NCBI GenBank assembly: GCA_902563335.1
Contig: CACEWU010000002.1
Coordinates: 37,836-101,835, forward strand
Direction: 5' to 3'
DNA length: 64,000 bases
Source: an uncultured Prochlorococcus sp.
GTDB lineage: Bacteria > Cyanobacteriota > Cyanobacteriia > PCC-6307 > Cyanobiaceae
A program made the translations under genes and the position numbers. This document shows, piece by piece, positions 46,867 through 56,123 of the stretch. Each line of letters starts with the position of its first letter. Position 1 is the first letter of the stretch. The notes beneath the pieces are model-generated. The model had not been told where the DNA came from. It was given only the letters and a program-made list of their open reading frames with translations, and did not search any database.

Positions 46867-47256
46867 CAAGTTACTCCGGTAGAAACTAAGAATTAGTTTG
46901 GCAGTTTTGGTCAATCATTTGAAGAGGGCCTCCTGTGGTGTAGTGTTTTAGTTTGCTTTTCTATTCTGTGCCCGTCCGCTAGCCGGGCCTCCAGAAGGTT
47001 AAGCAGATTCGGCGATTGCGCTGGATCTTTTGGCCAGAGTAATTGGTGCTAAATCAGTGCTGAATTACCGGGAAACTGACCAACCTTCACGGTGGGCCAA
47101 GTCCCAGCCAGCTGATTTGCTCGCTAGCTATACCCGAAGAGTCTTAAAACCCCTTCATACGGGACAAAGAGTTTTCGGTCAAGACAGCGTTCTTTTGATC
47201 AGCTTATGCATACCTCCTTATTTGGAGGTTCATTCACGCTGGCGCTCCTTTATCTC
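46867..47256 (+). promoter_or_regulatory. long leader region of the ribosomal cluster
   Basis: About 390 bp separates ndhN from rplC. It is richer in G and C than the flanking sequence. It holds two hairpins: GCCCG/CGGGC (46970-46974 and 46984-46988) and ACCTCC/GGAGGT (47212-47217 and 47224-47229). The region must contain the main promoter of the cluster and a long 5' leader. A frame at 47030-47338 runs through it into rplC but overlaps that gene and is rejected. Confidence 0.5.
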
Positions 47257-47913
47257 ATGTCTATTGGCATCCTTGGGAAGAAGCTGGGCATGTCTCAGTT
47301 CTTCGATGATCAAGGCAGATCAGTTCCGGTCACATTGATCGAAGCAGGCCCTTGTCGCATCACTCAACTAAAAAATTCTGAGACTGATGGTTATGCCGCA
47401 GTACAAATTGGCTTTGGGGATGTTCGTGAAAAGTTGATGAATAGCCCTGCTAAGGGTCACCTCGCTAAGTCTGGGGACCTTCTTTTGCGACATTTACGTG
47501 AATACCGCGTAGAAAAATTAGAGGGGTTAGAACTTGGTGCTGCAATTACGGTTGGACATTTTGAGGCTGGTCAAAAAGTGGACGTTAGTGGAAATACCAT
47601 GGGAAGAGGTTTCTCTGGATATCAGAAACGTCATGGTTTTAGTAGAGGGCCAATGACTCATGGCTCAAAGAATCACCGAGAGCCAGGTTCAACTGGAGCA
47701 GGAACAACACCTGGTCGTATTTATCCAGGTAAACGTATGGCTGGTCGCTATGGCGGCAAAAAAATCACCACACGTGGGCTCACAGTTCTAAAAGTTGATA
47801 GTGAGCGCAATTTATTGGTAGTTAAGGGTTCTGTACCTGGCAAGCCAGGGGCACTGCTCAATATCAGGCCAGCCAAGCGTGTTGGTAGTCATTCTGCTAG
47901 AGGAGGAAGCTAA
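47257..47913 (+). CDS. rplC: 50S ribosomal protein L3
   Basis: The 218-aa product begins at ATG 47257 ([14 protein letters not shown]), the usual L3 opening; the frame extends 17 codons upstream without similarity. L3 is an early-assembly protein near the peptidyl-transferase centre; the internal loop segment [20 protein letters not shown], containing the conserved loop, is present. It opens the cluster, and rplD starts at its stop codon. The S10 gene that leads the cluster in many bacteria is absent. Confidence 0.97.
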   Translation: MSIGILGKKLGMSQFFDDQGRSVPVTLIEAGPCRITQLKNSETDGYAAVQIGFGDVREKLMNSPAKGHLAKSGDLLLRHLREYRVEKLEGLELGAAITVGHFEAGQKVDVSGNTMGRGFSGYQKRHGFSRGPMTHGSKNHREPGSTGAGTTPGRIYPGKRMAGRYGGKKITTRGLTVLKVDSERNLLVVKGSVPGKPGALLNIRPAKRVGSHSARGGS

Positions 47914-48548
47914 TGGTTACTTGTGTTATTCGGGATTGGAAAGGCAAAGAGGCTGGTGAAGCAAGTCTTGAGCTAAAGGTTGCCAAGGAAACAACTGCTG
48001 TTGATTTGATGCATAGAGCTGTTCTTAGACAACAGGCTCATTTGCGTCAAGGGACTGCTAGCACTCTTACTAGATCAGAAGTTCGTGGCGGCGGTCGCAA
48101 GCCTTATAAGCAAAAAGGAACAGGTCGTGCACGCCAGGGATCTATTCGTACTCCTTTACGCCCAGGTGGTGGAATTATCTTTGGGCCCAAGCCAAGGGAT
48201 TACAACCTTGTGATGAATCGGAAGGAGCGTCGCCTGGCATTGCGTACAGCATTGATGTCTCGTGTAGATGATCTAATTGTTGTTAAAGATTTCGGCGACA
48301 GTCTTAAGTCACCCAAGACAAGGGAGGTCACTGAAGCGCTTAAACGTTTAGGGATACCCTCTGATGACAAGGTTTTAATCATCTTGTCATCGCCCTCAGA
48401 TATTGTGGTTCGTTCTGTTCGTAATCTCGAAAAGGTCAAGTTGATGGCATCAGATCAACTGAATGTTTTTGATTTGCTTCATGCCAACTCGTTGGTCATT
48501 GGTGATACGGCACTTTTGAAGATTCAGGAGGTTTATGGCAATGACTGA
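47913..48548 (+). CDS. rplD: 50S ribosomal protein L4
   Basis: The 211-aa L4 begins at ATG 47913, sharing one base with the L3 stop. It contains the extended-loop stretch [20 protein letters not shown], which lines the exit tunnel, and the C-terminal globular part. In E. coli L4 represses its own operon by binding the leader; whether that happens here is not visible. rplW starts inside its stop region. Confidence 0.96.
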   Translation: MVTCVIRDWKGKEAGEASLELKVAKETTAVDLMHRAVLRQQAHLRQGTASTLTRSEVRGGGRKPYKQKGTGRARQGSIRTPLRPGGGIIFGPKPRDYNLVMNRKERRLALRTALMSRVDDLIVVKDFGDSLKSPKTREVTEALKRLGIPSDDKVLIILSSPSDIVVRSVRNLEKVKLMASDQLNVFDLLHANSLVIGDTALLKIQEVYGND

Positions 48549-48843
48549 GCGTTTTACCGACCGTTTATCTGATGTAATTCGTAGGCCTCTGATTACTGAG
48601 AAGGCTACTAATGCATTGGAACTTAATCAGTACACATTTGAAGTGGATCATCGAGCGGCAAAACCTGATATCAAAGCAGCTATTGAAAAACTTTTCGATG
48701 TTCGAGTTGTTGGTATCAGTACTATGAATCCACCTAGGCGGAGTCGGAGGGTTGGTCGCTTCTCTGGTAAACGTGCGCAGGTTAAAAAAGCTGTTGTAAG
48801 GCTTGCTGAGGGCAGCAAGATTCAACTTTTCCCTGAGTCCTGA
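48541..48843 (+). CDS. rplW: 50S ribosomal protein L23
   Basis: The 100-aa L23 starts at ATG 48541 ([12 protein letters not shown]), 9 nt after AGGAGG at 48526-48531; ATG 48535 lies only 3 nt from that site and is less likely. L23 sits at the tunnel exit and docks trigger factor and SRP. The C-terminal [17 protein letters not shown] loop is intact. Overlaps the rplD stop by 8 bp. Confidence 0.94.
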   Translation: MTERFTDRLSDVIRRPLITEKATNALELNQYTFEVDHRAAKPDIKAAIEKLFDVRVVGISTMNPPRRSRRVGRFSGKRAQVKKAVVRLAEGSKIQLFPES

Positions 48844-48854
48844 GGTAATAGGTT

Positions 48855-49718
48855 ATGGCAATCCGCACTTTCCGTCCTTATACACCTGGCACTCGTACGA
48901 GAGTTGTCACCAACTTCAATGAGGTCACTGGTAGGAAGCCAGAACGATCTCTCGTAGTTTCTAAACATCGCCGTAAAGGTAGAAATAATCGTGGAGTTAT
49001 TACTTGTCGCCATAGAGGTGGAGGCCACAAACGGCTTTATAGGGTTGTTGATTTTCGTCGAAATAAGCACGGAATTCCTGCAAAGGTCGCTGCGATTCAT
49101 TACGACCCTCATCGCAATGCTCGGCTTGCTTTGCTCTTTTACTCAGATGGAGAAAAGCGTTACATCCTTGCCCCAGCTGGGATTTCTATAGGTCAGGAAG
49201 TTGTTTCAGGTCCTGATGCAACGATTGAGATTGGTAACGCTCTCCCACTTTCAGCTATTCCACTTGGTTCGGCAGTCCATTGCGTTGAACTTTATCCAGG
49301 ACGTGGCGGGCAAATGGTTCGAACTGCTGGTGCTAGTGCTCAGGTGATGGCTAAGGAAGGCGATTATGTAGCTTTGAAACTGCCTTCTACTGAAGTTCGC
49401 TTAGTACGACGTGAGTGTTATGCAACTCTTGGGGAGGTAGGCAACTCAGAGATTCGTAACACCAGCTTGGGCAAGGCTGGTCGTCGTCGTTGGTTGGGTC
49501 GTAGACCTCAGGTCAGAGGTAGCGTTATGAACCCTTGCGATCACCCCCATGGTGGTGGTGAGGGCAGGGCTCCTATAGGTCGATCAGGTCCTGTTACTCC
49601 TTGGGGTAAGCCTGCCTTGGGTCTTAAGACCCGTAAGCGTAATAAGCCAAGCAATCGGTTTGTTCTCCGGAAGCGTCGCCGTGTCTCCAAGCGGAGTCGT
49701 GGTGGAAGAGATTCCTGA
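48855..49718 (+). CDS. rplB: 50S ribosomal protein L2
   Basis: The 287-aa L2 binds 23S rRNA and is needed for subunit association and peptidyl transfer. Family stretches include [20 protein letters not shown] and the C-terminal [19 protein letters not shown] with the conserved His. The Lys/Arg-rich end ([13 protein letters not shown]) is normal. It follows rplW by 11 bp. Confidence 0.98.
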   Translation: MAIRTFRPYTPGTRTRVVTNFNEVTGRKPERSLVVSKHRRKGRNNRGVITCRHRGGGHKRLYRVVDFRRNKHGIPAKVAAIHYDPHRNARLALLFYSDGEKRYILAPAGISIGQEVVSGPDATIEIGNALPLSAIPLGSAVHCVELYPGRGGQMVRTAGASAQVMAKEGDYVALKLPSTEVRLVRRECYATLGEVGNSEIRNTSLGKAGRRRWLGRRPQVRGSVMNPCDHPHGGGEGRAPIGRSGPVTPWGKPALGLKTRKRNKPSNRFVLRKRRRVSKRSRGGRDS

Positions 49719-49753
49719 TGACACTATTCATTCTGCATTTCGTTTAATCCATC

Positions 49754-50029
49754 ATGGGACGTTCACTTAAAAAAGGCCCTTTTATTGCTGACAGCTTGCT
49801 ACGCAAGGTTGAAAAGCAAAACAATGATGACAACAAGTCCGTGATCAAGACTTGGTCGCGTGCTTCAACAATCCTCCCAATGATGATCGGCCATACCATT
49901 GCTGTTCATAACGGTAGAACTCATATCCCTGTTTTCATCACTGAACAAATGGTTGGCCACAAGCTGGGAGAATTTGCTCCAACCCGCACCTTTAAAGGTC
50001 ACATCAAAGACAAAAAAGGAGGTCGTTGA
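49754..50029 (+). CDS. rpsS: 30S ribosomal protein S19
   Basis: The 91-aa S19 begins [18 protein letters not shown], the invariant opening, and contains the head-binding [16 protein letters not shown]. It complexes with S13 near the A site. A strong GGAGG just before its stop serves the next gene, rplV. Confidence 0.97.
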   Translation: MGRSLKKGPFIADSLLRKVEKQNNDDNKSVIKTWSRASTILPMMIGHTIAVHNGRTHIPVFITEQMVGHKLGEFAPTRTFKGHIKDKKGGR

Positions 50030-50031
50030 AC

Positions 50032-50403
50032 ATGACTAATTCATCATCTTCTACGGCACCACAAGTCGCACAGGCACATGGCAGATTCATAAGAGGTTCT
50101 GTCTCAAAAGTGCGACGTGTTCTTGATCAGATTCGTGGTTGCTCTTATCGCGATGCATTGATCATGTTGGAGTTCATGCCTTACCGCTCCACTGGCCCTA
50201 TTACTAAGGTCTTAAGGTCTGCTGTCGCAAATGCAGAACACAATTTGGGCTTGGATCCAGCTTCCCTGATCATTTCTCAGGCTAAAGCTGACATGGGCCC
50301 ATCAATGAAGCGTTATCGACCTCGTGCCCAAGGTCGCGCTTTTGCAATTAAGAAGCAGACCTGTCACATCAGTATTGCTGTGACGTCTCAGACCGACTCT
50401 TGA
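50032..50403 (+). CDS. rplV: 50S ribosomal protein L22
   Basis: The 123-aa L22 starts at ATG 50032, 9 nt after the GGAGG inside the rpsS end; a TTG six bases earlier overlaps the rpsS stop and is less likely. L22 lines the exit tunnel with a beta hairpin ([20 protein letters not shown]). The N-terminal 14 residues are Ser/Gln-rich and unlike most L22, a modest extension. Confidence 0.95.
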   Translation: MTNSSSSTAPQVAQAHGRFIRGSVSKVRRVLDQIRGCSYRDALIMLEFMPYRSTGPITKVLRSAVANAEHNLGLDPASLIISQAKADMGPSMKRYRPRAQGRAFAIKKQTCHISIAVTSQTDS

Positions 50404-50422
50404 CCTCCTACTACACCCACTG

Positions 50423-51151
50423 ATGGGACACAAAATCCATCCAACTGGCTTACGACTGGGTATTACCCAGGAGCACCGTTCTCGCTGGTATGCCCCAAGC
50501 AAGTCTTATCCGCTTCTTCTTCAGGAGGATGACAGGATTCGCACATTTATACATAAGAAGTATGGGGCAGCAGGCATAAGTGATGTTTTGATTGCTCGTA
50601 AGGCAGATCAGCTTGAAGTAGAGCTCAAGACTGCCCGGCCTGGAGTCATCGTTGGCCGTCAAGGGAGTGGTATTGAAGAACTCCGTTCAGGCATTCAGAA
50701 GACGATTGGGGATCGCAGTAGACAGGTGCGTATCAATGTGGTGGAGGTTGATCGGGTTGATGCTGATGCTTTCCTCTTAGCTGAATACATAGCCCAGCAA
50801 TTGGAAAAAAGGGTAGCTTTTCGTCGAACAATTCGTATGGCTGTTCAGCGCGCACAGAGAGCCGGTGTGCTTGGGCTCAAAATTCAGGTAGGCGGCCGCT
50901 TGAATGGAGCGGAAATTGCTCGTACAGAATGGACTAGAGAAGGACGAGTGCCTTTGCATACCTTGAGAGCAGAGATCGACTATGCAACTAAGGTTGCAAG
51001 CACAACTTATGGAGTGCTTGGCATCAAGGTCTGGGTGTTTAAGGGTGAAGTTTTGTCTAACGAGGAGCAGCCTTTACCAGTTGGTGCCAGTCCTCGTCGA
51101 AGGGGAAATCGTCGGCCCCAACAGTTCGAAGATCGTTCAAATGAGAGTTAA
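50423..51151 (+). CDS. rpsC: 30S ribosomal protein S3
   Basis: The 242-aa S3 starts with [15 protein letters not shown] and contains a KH domain with the [15 protein letters not shown]xxG loop, plus the C-terminal domain ending in [12 protein letters not shown]3 forms part of the mRNA entry channel with helicase-like activity. Follows rplV by 19 bp. Confidence 0.98.
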   Translation: MGHKIHPTGLRLGITQEHRSRWYAPSKSYPLLLQEDDRIRTFIHKKYGAAGISDVLIARKADQLEVELKTARPGVIVGRQGSGIEELRSGIQKTIGDRSRQVRINVVEVDRVDADAFLLAEYIAQQLEKRVAFRRTIRMAVQRAQRAGVLGLKIQVGGRLNGAEIARTEWTREGRVPLHTLRAEIDYATKVASTTYGVLGIKVWVFKGEVLSNEEQPLPVGASPRRRGNRRPQQFEDRSNES

Positions 51152-51167
51152 TAGGGAGACCTGAACC

Positions 51168-51644
51168 ATGCTTAGTCCAAAACGCGTCAAATTTCGCAAG
51201 CAACAACGCGGCCGCATGCGTGGCGTAGCAACCCGCGGGAACACAATTGCCTTTGGGCAGTTTGCCTTACAAGCCCAAGAATGTGGTTGGATCACTTCAC
51301 GTCAAATAGAGGCCAGTCGGCGAGCAATGACTCGCTATGTAAAGCGTGGCGGAAAGATTTGGATTCGGATCTTTCCAGATAAGCCCGTCACTATGAGACC
51401 TGCTGAAACTCGGATGGGTTCTGGAAAAGGCAATCCAGAGTTTTGGGTTGCAGTCGTCAAACCTGGACGAATACTTTTCGAAATGGGTGGTGAAGAGATC
51501 ACAGAAGATATTGCAAAGGAAGCAATGCGACTTGCGCAATACAAGCTTCCCGTAAAAACAAAGTTCTTAGCTATTGAAGATCTGAATCAGGGAAGTAACA
51601 CTACTGGCTCTTCCAGTGCAACAACCATTACCTCGGAGTCTTGA
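51168..51644 (+). CDS. rplP: 50S ribosomal protein L16
   Basis: The 158-aa L16 contains [19 protein letters not shown] and the [20 protein letters not shown] stretch that contacts the tRNA acceptor end. The C-terminus carries a Ser/Thr-rich tail ([12 protein letters not shown]) beyond the core, lengthening it by about 15 residues. rpmC follows immediately after. Confidence 0.97.
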   Translation: MLSPKRVKFRKQQRGRMRGVATRGNTIAFGQFALQAQECGWITSRQIEASRRAMTRYVKRGGKIWIRIFPDKPVTMRPAETRMGSGKGNPEFWVAVVKPGRILFEMGGEEITEDIAKEAMRLAQYKLPVKTKFLAIEDLNQGSNTTGSSSATTITSES

Positions 51645-51646
51645 TT

Positions 51647-51859
51647 ATGACTAGATCAAATACTGCAGAGGTGCGAAAGCTTACCGATGCCGACATCTCT
51701 GAGCAGATAGATGGCATTCGTCGTGAGCTTTTTGATCTTCGCTTTCAGCAAGCCACCAGGCAGCTGAACAACTCTCACCGTTTTAAAGAGGCTCGCATCA
51801 AGCTGGCCCAGCTTTTGACGGTCCAGAACGAGCGAAGTCGCTCCACAACCTCCTCCTGA
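51647..51859 (+). CDS. rpmC: 50S ribosomal protein L29
   Basis: The 70-aa L29 begins at ATG 51647 ([12 protein letters not shown]), just after the rplP stop; a TTG at 51641 also opens the frame. The helical hairpin with [12 protein letters not shown] is characteristic. L29 sits by the tunnel exit near L23. The gene is slightly long at the C-terminus (ERSRSTTSS). Confidence 0.93.
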   Translation: MTRSNTAEVRKLTDADISEQIDGIRRELFDLRFQQATRQLNNSHRFKEARIKLAQLLTVQNERSRSTTSS

Positions 51860-51875
51860 TTACTTTTAGAAATCC

Positions 51876-52142
51876 ATGGCATTAAAGGAAAGGGTCGGCA
51901 TAGTCGTTAGCGACAAGATGGACAAAACAGTGGTTGTAGCGGTAGAGAACCGTTTTCCACATCCCATCTATCAAAAGATCGTTAGCAGGACCACTCGTTA
52001 CAAAGCTCACGATGCTAATAATCATTGTCGAGTAGGCGACAGGGTTCGCATTACTGAGACTCGTCCTCTTAGCGCTTCAAAGCGTTGGGCTGTTTCTGAG
52101 GTACTTAGTCACAGCTTTAAAGCTGAGGAGGCTTCCAAATGA
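51876..52142 (+). CDS. rpsQ: 30S ribosomal protein S17
   Basis: The 88-aa S17 starts [20 protein letters not shown], the OB-fold opening, followed by the [18 protein letters not shown] loop and [14 protein letters not shown]. It binds 16S rRNA at the shoulder. Its stop overlaps the rplN ATG by 4 bp. Confidence 0.97.
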   Translation: MALKERVGIVVSDKMDKTVVVAVENRFPHPIYQKIVSRTTRYKAHDANNHCRVGDRVRITETRPLSASKRWAVSEVLSHSFKAEEASK

Positions 52143-52504
52143 TTCAACAAGAAACTTTCTTGACTGTTGCAGACAACAGTGGGGCTAAGCGTATTCAATG
52201 CATTCGTGTGTTGGGTTCTAATCGTCGCTATGCCCATGTCGGTGATGTGATTGTGGCTGCTGTCAAGGATGCGATGCCCAATATGGGGGTTAAGAAGTCT
52301 GATGTGGTTAAAGCTGTTGTGGTTCGTACAAAGGCGACTATGCGACGCGAAACTGGTAATTCGATTCGATTTGATGACAATGCTGCTGTTTTAATTAATG
52401 AGGATAAAAACCCTAGAGGGACAAGGGTATTTGGTCCTGTAGCTCGTGAGCTACGAGAACGTAACTTCACCAAAATTGTTTCCCTTGCTCCTGAGGTGAT
52501 TTAA
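52139..52504 (+). CDS. rplN: 50S ribosomal protein L14
   Basis: The 121-aa L14 contains [20 protein letters not shown] and [20 protein letters not shown], and ends [10 protein letters not shown], as in all bacteria. It forms an intersubunit bridge and binds RsfS. Start ATG 52139 overlaps rpsQ as ATGA. Confidence 0.98.
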   Translation: MIQQETFLTVADNSGAKRIQCIRVLGSNRRYAHVGDVIVAAVKDAMPNMGVKKSDVVKAVVVRTKATMRRETGNSIRFDDNAAVLINEDKNPRGTRVFGPVARELRERNFTKIVSLAPEVI

Positions 52505-52861
52505 ATGGCGACTTTAACTAACAAATTCAAACCTTCAAGCCGAATCAAAATGCGTATTCGGAAAGGGGATACTGTTCAAGTGATTAATGGTAAGGAGAAA
52601 GGGAAAACTGGAGAGGTCTTAAGAACTTTGCCTGTTCAGAATCGTGTTGTAGTTCAGGGTATTAACCTTCGTACTCGTCATGTCAAACCTACTCAAGAGG
52701 GTGAGAGTGGAAGGATTGTTACTGAAGAAGCGTCTTTGCATGCGTCCAATGTGATGCTCTATTCGAAGGATAAAAAGGTTGCAAGTCGAGTTGAATTAGT
52801 TGTCGATAAGGATGGGAGTAAGAAACGAAGACTTAAGAAAACCGGTGAATATCTTGATTAA
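52505..52861 (+). CDS. rplX: 50S ribosomal protein L24
   Basis: The 118-aa L24 carries the KOW motif in [21 protein letters not shown] and is an assembly initiator on 23S rRNA. Start ATG 52505 directly follows the rplN stop. Its last codons form one arm of a hairpin whose other arm lies after the stop, followed by 11 consecutive C. That structure lies inside the cluster and may control downstream expression. Confidence 0.96.
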   Translation: MATLTNKFKPSSRIKMRIRKGDTVQVINGKEKGKTGEVLRTLPVQNRVVVQGINLRTRHVKPTQEGESGRIVTEEASLHASNVMLYSKDKKVASRVELVVDKDGSKKRRLKKTGEYLD

Positions 52862-52883
52862 TCACCGGTTTACCCCCCCCCCC
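52838..52883. other. hairpin plus poly-C tract at the rplX end
   Basis: AAACCGGTGA (52839-52848) pairs with TCACCGGTTT (52862-52871), a 10-bp stem around the stop codon. It is followed by A and then 11 C (52873-52883). No T-run follows. Poly-C this long is unusual in an AT-rich genome and could vary between cells or reads. Spacing to the next gene, rplE, is 119 bp. Confidence 0.6.
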
Positions 52884-52980
52884 ATTTACTTGGGCTTTTA
52901 AAGAAGTTTTTTTTCCTCTTAGTTGTTCCTTTCTCTTTTAAGTCTTCTGACCAAGTCCAGAAGCAACCAACATTTCAGCC

Positions 52981-53520
52981 ATGTCTCTTAAAAAGCGCTA
53001 TCGAGAAACTATTCAGCCCAAGTTGCTGAAAGATCTAAGTCTCTCCAATATTCATCAAGTACCCAAGGTGGTGAAGGTCACTGTTAACAGAGGATTAGGA
53101 GAGGCTGCTTCAAATGCAAAATCATTAGAAGCTTCCATTAATGAGTTGGCAACTATTACTGGTCAAAAAGTTCTAGTTACCAGAGCTAAGAAGGCTATTG
53201 CCGGTTTCAAAATCCGTCAGGGTATGCCAATTGGCTGTGCGGTAACTCTTCGAGGTGAACGGATGTACGCATTTTTAGAACGTCTTATCAATCTTGCTTT
53301 GCCCCGGATTAGGGATTTCCGAGGTGTAAGTCCAAAAAGTTTTGATGGGAGAGGTAATTACACCCTTGGCGTAAGGGAACAGCTTATTTTTCCTGAAATT
53401 TCTTTTGACAAAATTGACGCAATTAGAGGGATGGACATCACCATTGTGACCAGTGCCCGTTCGGATGAAGAGGGCCGTGCCCTCCTCCGCGAGATGGGAA
53501 TGCCTTTCCGTAGCAATTAA
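52981..53520 (+). CDS. rplE: 50S ribosomal protein L5
   Basis: The 179-aa L5 contacts 5S rRNA and P-site t[21 protein letters not shown], the [19 protein letters not shown] region and the [17 protein letters not shown] stretch are diagnostic. It is preceded by the longest gap in the cluster (119 bp), so a secondary promoter is possible. S14, which normally follows L5, is missing here. Confidence 0.97.
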   Translation: MSLKKRYRETIQPKLLKDLSLSNIHQVPKVVKVTVNRGLGEAASNAKSLEASINELATITGQKVLVTRAKKAIAGFKIRQGMPIGCAVTLRGERMYAFLERLINLALPRIRDFRGVSPKSFDGRGNYTLGVREQLIFPEISFDKIDAIRGMDITIVTSARSDEEGRALLREMGMPFRSN

Positions 53521-53539
53521 GCCTTCTTCGTATAAGACT

Positions 53540-53941
53540 ATGGCTAACCACGATCCAATTTCAGACATGCTCACTCGTATTCGTAATGCGAGTGAGAAAC
53601 GTCATCAAACAACTCGGGTTCCTGCCTCGCGCATGTCCCGCAGCATTGCAAAAGTCCTTCAACAGGAGGGCTTCATTGCTGAGATAAGTGAAGAAGGAGA
53701 AGGAGTCCGTACTCAATTAATACTTGAGTTGAAATACAGCGGAAAGCATAGACATCCGACAATTCGTTCTATGCAAAGGGTCAGCAAGCCAGGTCTCCGG
53801 ATTTATAAGAACACTCGAGGTCTCCCAAAAGTGCTTGGTGGATTAGGAGTGGCGATCATTTCAACTTCTAAAGGTGTTATGAGTGATCGTGATGCCCGTA
53901 AACAAGGCGTTGGCGGAGAAGTTCTCTGCTACGTCTATTGA
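53540..53941 (+). CDS. rpsH: 30S ribosomal protein S8
   Basis: The 133-aa S8 starts at ATG 53540 ([18 protein letters not shown]); the frame is open further upstream only because it overlaps rplE in another frame. The C-terminal [20 protein letters not shown] is the RNA-binding signature. S8 binds the central domain of 16S rRNA and in E. coli represses the spc operon. Confidence 0.97.
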   Translation: MANHDPISDMLTRIRNASEKRHQTTRVPASRMSRSIAKVLQQEGFIAEISEEGEGVRTQLILELKYSGKHRHPTIRSMQRVSKPGLRIYKNTRGLPKVLGGLGVAIISTSKGVMSDRDARKQGVGGEVLCYVY

Positions 53942-53956
53942 TAAGGAGTCTCAATT

Positions 53957-54496
53957 ATGTCCCGTATTGGAAAAACCCCGATTCCTGTTCCTGACAAAGT
54001 GTCAGTGAAACTTGATGGCCTTTTAGTGACAGTAAAAGGACCAAAGGGGGAGCTAAGTCGAACCCTCCCTGAAGGTGTAAGCGTTAGTCAAATTGAAAAT
54101 GCGATTGTAGTTTCTCCTACTAGTGAAAAGAGAAAGTCTCGAGAGAGGCATGGTTTGTGTAGGTCTTTATTAGCCAATATGGTTGAAGGGGTTAGTAATG
54201 GCTATTCCAAAAAATTAGAAATTGTCGGTGTGGGTTCTAGAGCTCAGGTAAAAGGTAAGAATCTTGTTGTTAGTGCTGGGTATAGCCATCCAGTCGAAGT
54301 AGTTCCTCCTGCAGGTATTACCTTCGTTGTTGAGAACAATACCAATGTCACTGTATCGGGGGCAGATAAGGAATTGGTTGGCAATGAAGCTGCCAAAATC
54401 CGAGCGATACGTCCACCAGAACCTTATAAGGGTAAGGGAATTAAATATGTAGGAGAAAAAATCCTTAGGAAAGCCGGCAAATCTGGCAAGAAATAA
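53957..54496 (+). CDS. rplF: 50S ribosomal protein L6
   Basis: The 179-aa L6 begins [19 protein letters not shown] and has the C-terminal [20 protein letters not shown] signature. It lies near the factor-binding site at the base of the L7/L12 stalk. Two tandem alpha/beta domains are expected. It is preceded by AAGGAG. Confidence 0.98.
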   Translation: MSRIGKTPIPVPDKVSVKLDGLLVTVKGPKGELSRTLPEGVSVSQIENAIVVSPTSEKRKSRERHGLCRSLLANMVEGVSNGYSKKLEIVGVGSRAQVKGKNLVVSAGYSHPVEVVPPAGITFVVENNTNVTVSGADKELVGNEAAKIRAIRPPEPYKGKGIKYVGEKILRKAGKSGKK

Positions 54497-54529
54497 ACCT
54501 TTGCCTTCCTTCTTTATTATTTATCAACC

Positions 54530-54898
54530 ATGTCTACTACCTCTCGAAAACAGCAGACTCAGAAGCGTCACAGGCGACTGCGTCGGCATATAAGCGGAAC
54601 TGCACAGCGCCCACGACTTGCTGTATTTCGCTCTAATAATCACATATATGCTCAAGTGATTGATGACTTGGCACAAAGCACACTCTGTGCCGCATCAACT
54701 CTGGACAAAGACTTGCGAACAAGTCTTCAGGCCAGTGCTAATAGCTGTGATGCTTCTATCGCCGTAGGTGAGTTGGTAGCTAAGCGTGCTCTAGCTAAGG
54801 GCATTCAACAAGTAGTCTTCGATCGTGGTGGCAACATCTACCACGGCAGAGTGAAAGCCCTTGCTGATGCTGCCCGGGAAGCGGGCCTTCAATTCTGA
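54530..54898 (+). CDS. rplR: 50S ribosomal protein L18
   Basis: The 122-aa L18 has the basic N-terminus [38 protein letters not shown] and the C-terminal [20 protein letters not shown]. It binds 5S rRNA together with L5. Followed by rpsE after 14 bp. Confidence 0.97.
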   Translation: MSTTSRKQQTQKRHRRLRRHISGTAQRPRLAVFRSNNHIYAQVIDDLAQSTLCAASTLDKDLRTSLQASANSCDASIAVGELVAKRALAKGIQQVVFDRGGNIYHGRVKALADAAREAGLQF

Positions 54899-54912
54899 TA
54901 TCTGCTCTTCAA

Positions 54913-55563
54913 ATGACCGATTCAAACAAACAATCCAATCCTAAAGAGGTTTCTGGGGCTTCTGATGTCCCTGCAGCTGCGGAAGGCCAACAACAACAGC
55001 CACAAGAGCAGCGTCGAGGAGGAGGTCGAGGTGGTGAACGCCGAGGAGGAAGACGCGGAGATCGACGCAATCAGGAGCGAGATTCAGAATGGCAAGAAAG
55101 AGTAGTTCAGATTCGTAGGGTTTCCAAAACCGTAAAGGGAGGAAAGAAAATGAGCTTCAGGGCAATTGTTGTAGTTGGGAATGAGCGTGGTCAAGTTGGT
55201 GTGGGTGTTGGGAAGGCAGGAGATGTGATTGGGGCGGTTCGTAAAGGGGTCGCAGATGGTAAAAAGCACTTAGTCAAAGTCCCTTTAACTCGTCATAGCT
55301 CAATTCCAACTCTTTCAAATGGTCGAGATGGAGCTGCAAGTGTTTTGATACGGCCAGCAGCACCAGGTACTGGTGTTATTGCCGGCGGATCTATTCGTAC
55401 TGTGCTAGAGCTGGCAGGTATTAAAAATGTTTTAGCTAAAAGGCTTGGTAGTAAAACACCACTAAATAACGCTCGTGCCGCAATGGTGGCTCTAGCCGGT
55501 TTGCGAACTCATAAAGAGACCGCAAAGGAACGGGGGATATCCCTCGAGCAGATCTATTCCTGA
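54913..55563 (+). CDS. rpsE: 30S ribosomal protein S5 with RG-rich N-terminal extension
   Basis: The 216-aa S5 has a 60-residue N-terminal extension rich in Gln, then Arg and Gly ([20 protein letters not shown] at about 33-52), before the usual core ([20 protein letters not shown]). S5 secures decoding fidelity and the 530 loop. The RG region is longer than in E. coli S5, and similar extensions occur in cyanobacteria. L30, which normally follows, is absent. Confidence 0.95.
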   Translation: MTDSNKQSNPKEVSGASDVPAAAEGQQQQPQEQRRGGGRGGERRGGRRGDRRNQERDSEWQERVVQIRRVSKTVKGGKKMSFRAIVVVGNERGQVGVGVGKAGDVIGAVRKGVADGKKHLVKVPLTRHSSIPTLSNGRDGAASVLIRPAAPGTGVIAGGSIRTVLELAGIKNVLAKRLGSKTPLNNARAAMVALAGLRTHKETAKERGISLEQIYS

Positions 55564-55569
55564 TTTTCT

Positions 55570-56022
55570 ATGACACTTCGACTCGACTCTCTTAAGGCAA
55601 ATAATGGTGCTCGCCGGCGCAAACTACGGAAAGGCCGTGGTATAGCAGCAGGTCAAGGTGCAAGCTGTGGTTTTGGTATGCGTGGGCAAAAGTCTCGATC
55701 TGGTAGACCTACAAGGCCTGGGTTTGAAGGTGGCCAGATGCCACTGTATAGGCGAGTACCTAAGCTCAAGCATTTCCCTTTAGTCAACTCAAAATCTTTT
55801 ACTGTCATCAATGTTTCTGCACTTGATGAGTTAAAGCCTGGAAGTACTGTCAATCTTGATTCTCTTGTCAAAGAAGGCTTGGTCACAAGTCCAAAACATC
55901 CTTTGAAAGTACTTGGCAATGGGAACCTTAAAATTAAGTTGATAGTTCAGGCGGCTTCATTTACTTCAACTGCTAAAAGCAAAATTGAGGCTGCAGGTGG
56001 TTCTTGCGAAATATTGGATTGA
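55570..56022 (+). CDS. rplO: 50S ribosomal protein L15
   Basis: The 150-aa L15 has the glycine-rich N-terminus [20 protein letters not shown] and the [14 protein letters not shown] loop; the C-terminal half is mixed alpha/beta. It is a late-assembling 50S protein. It starts 6 bp after the rpsE stop and stands directly before secY, as in most bacteria. Confidence 0.97.
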   Translation: MTLRLDSLKANNGARRRKLRKGRGIAAGQGASCGFGMRGQKSRSGRPTRPGFEGGQMPLYRRVPKLKHFPLVNSKSFTVINVSALDELKPGSTVNLDSLVKEGLVTSPKHPLKVLGNGNLKIKLIVQAASFTSTAKSKIEAAGGSCEILD

Positions 56023-56123
56023 GCTATTGGTTGAAGTAAATCTGACAGTTAGTTAGGTTTTATTTCCAGGACCTCATTTGTTTAAGATTTGACCAAAATC
56101 CTCACATTGCTTTTATCAGGTAC

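Noticed and set aside
47030..47338. 102-codon open frame before and over rplC
   Set aside because: It overlaps the certain L3 gene in another frame and shows no domain or ribosome-binding site; treated as leader sequence.
52862..52980. Missing ribosomal gene in the gap before rplE
   Set aside because: No open frame of useful length is present; S14, L30 and S4 are also not elsewhere in the window, as expected for cyanobacteria.
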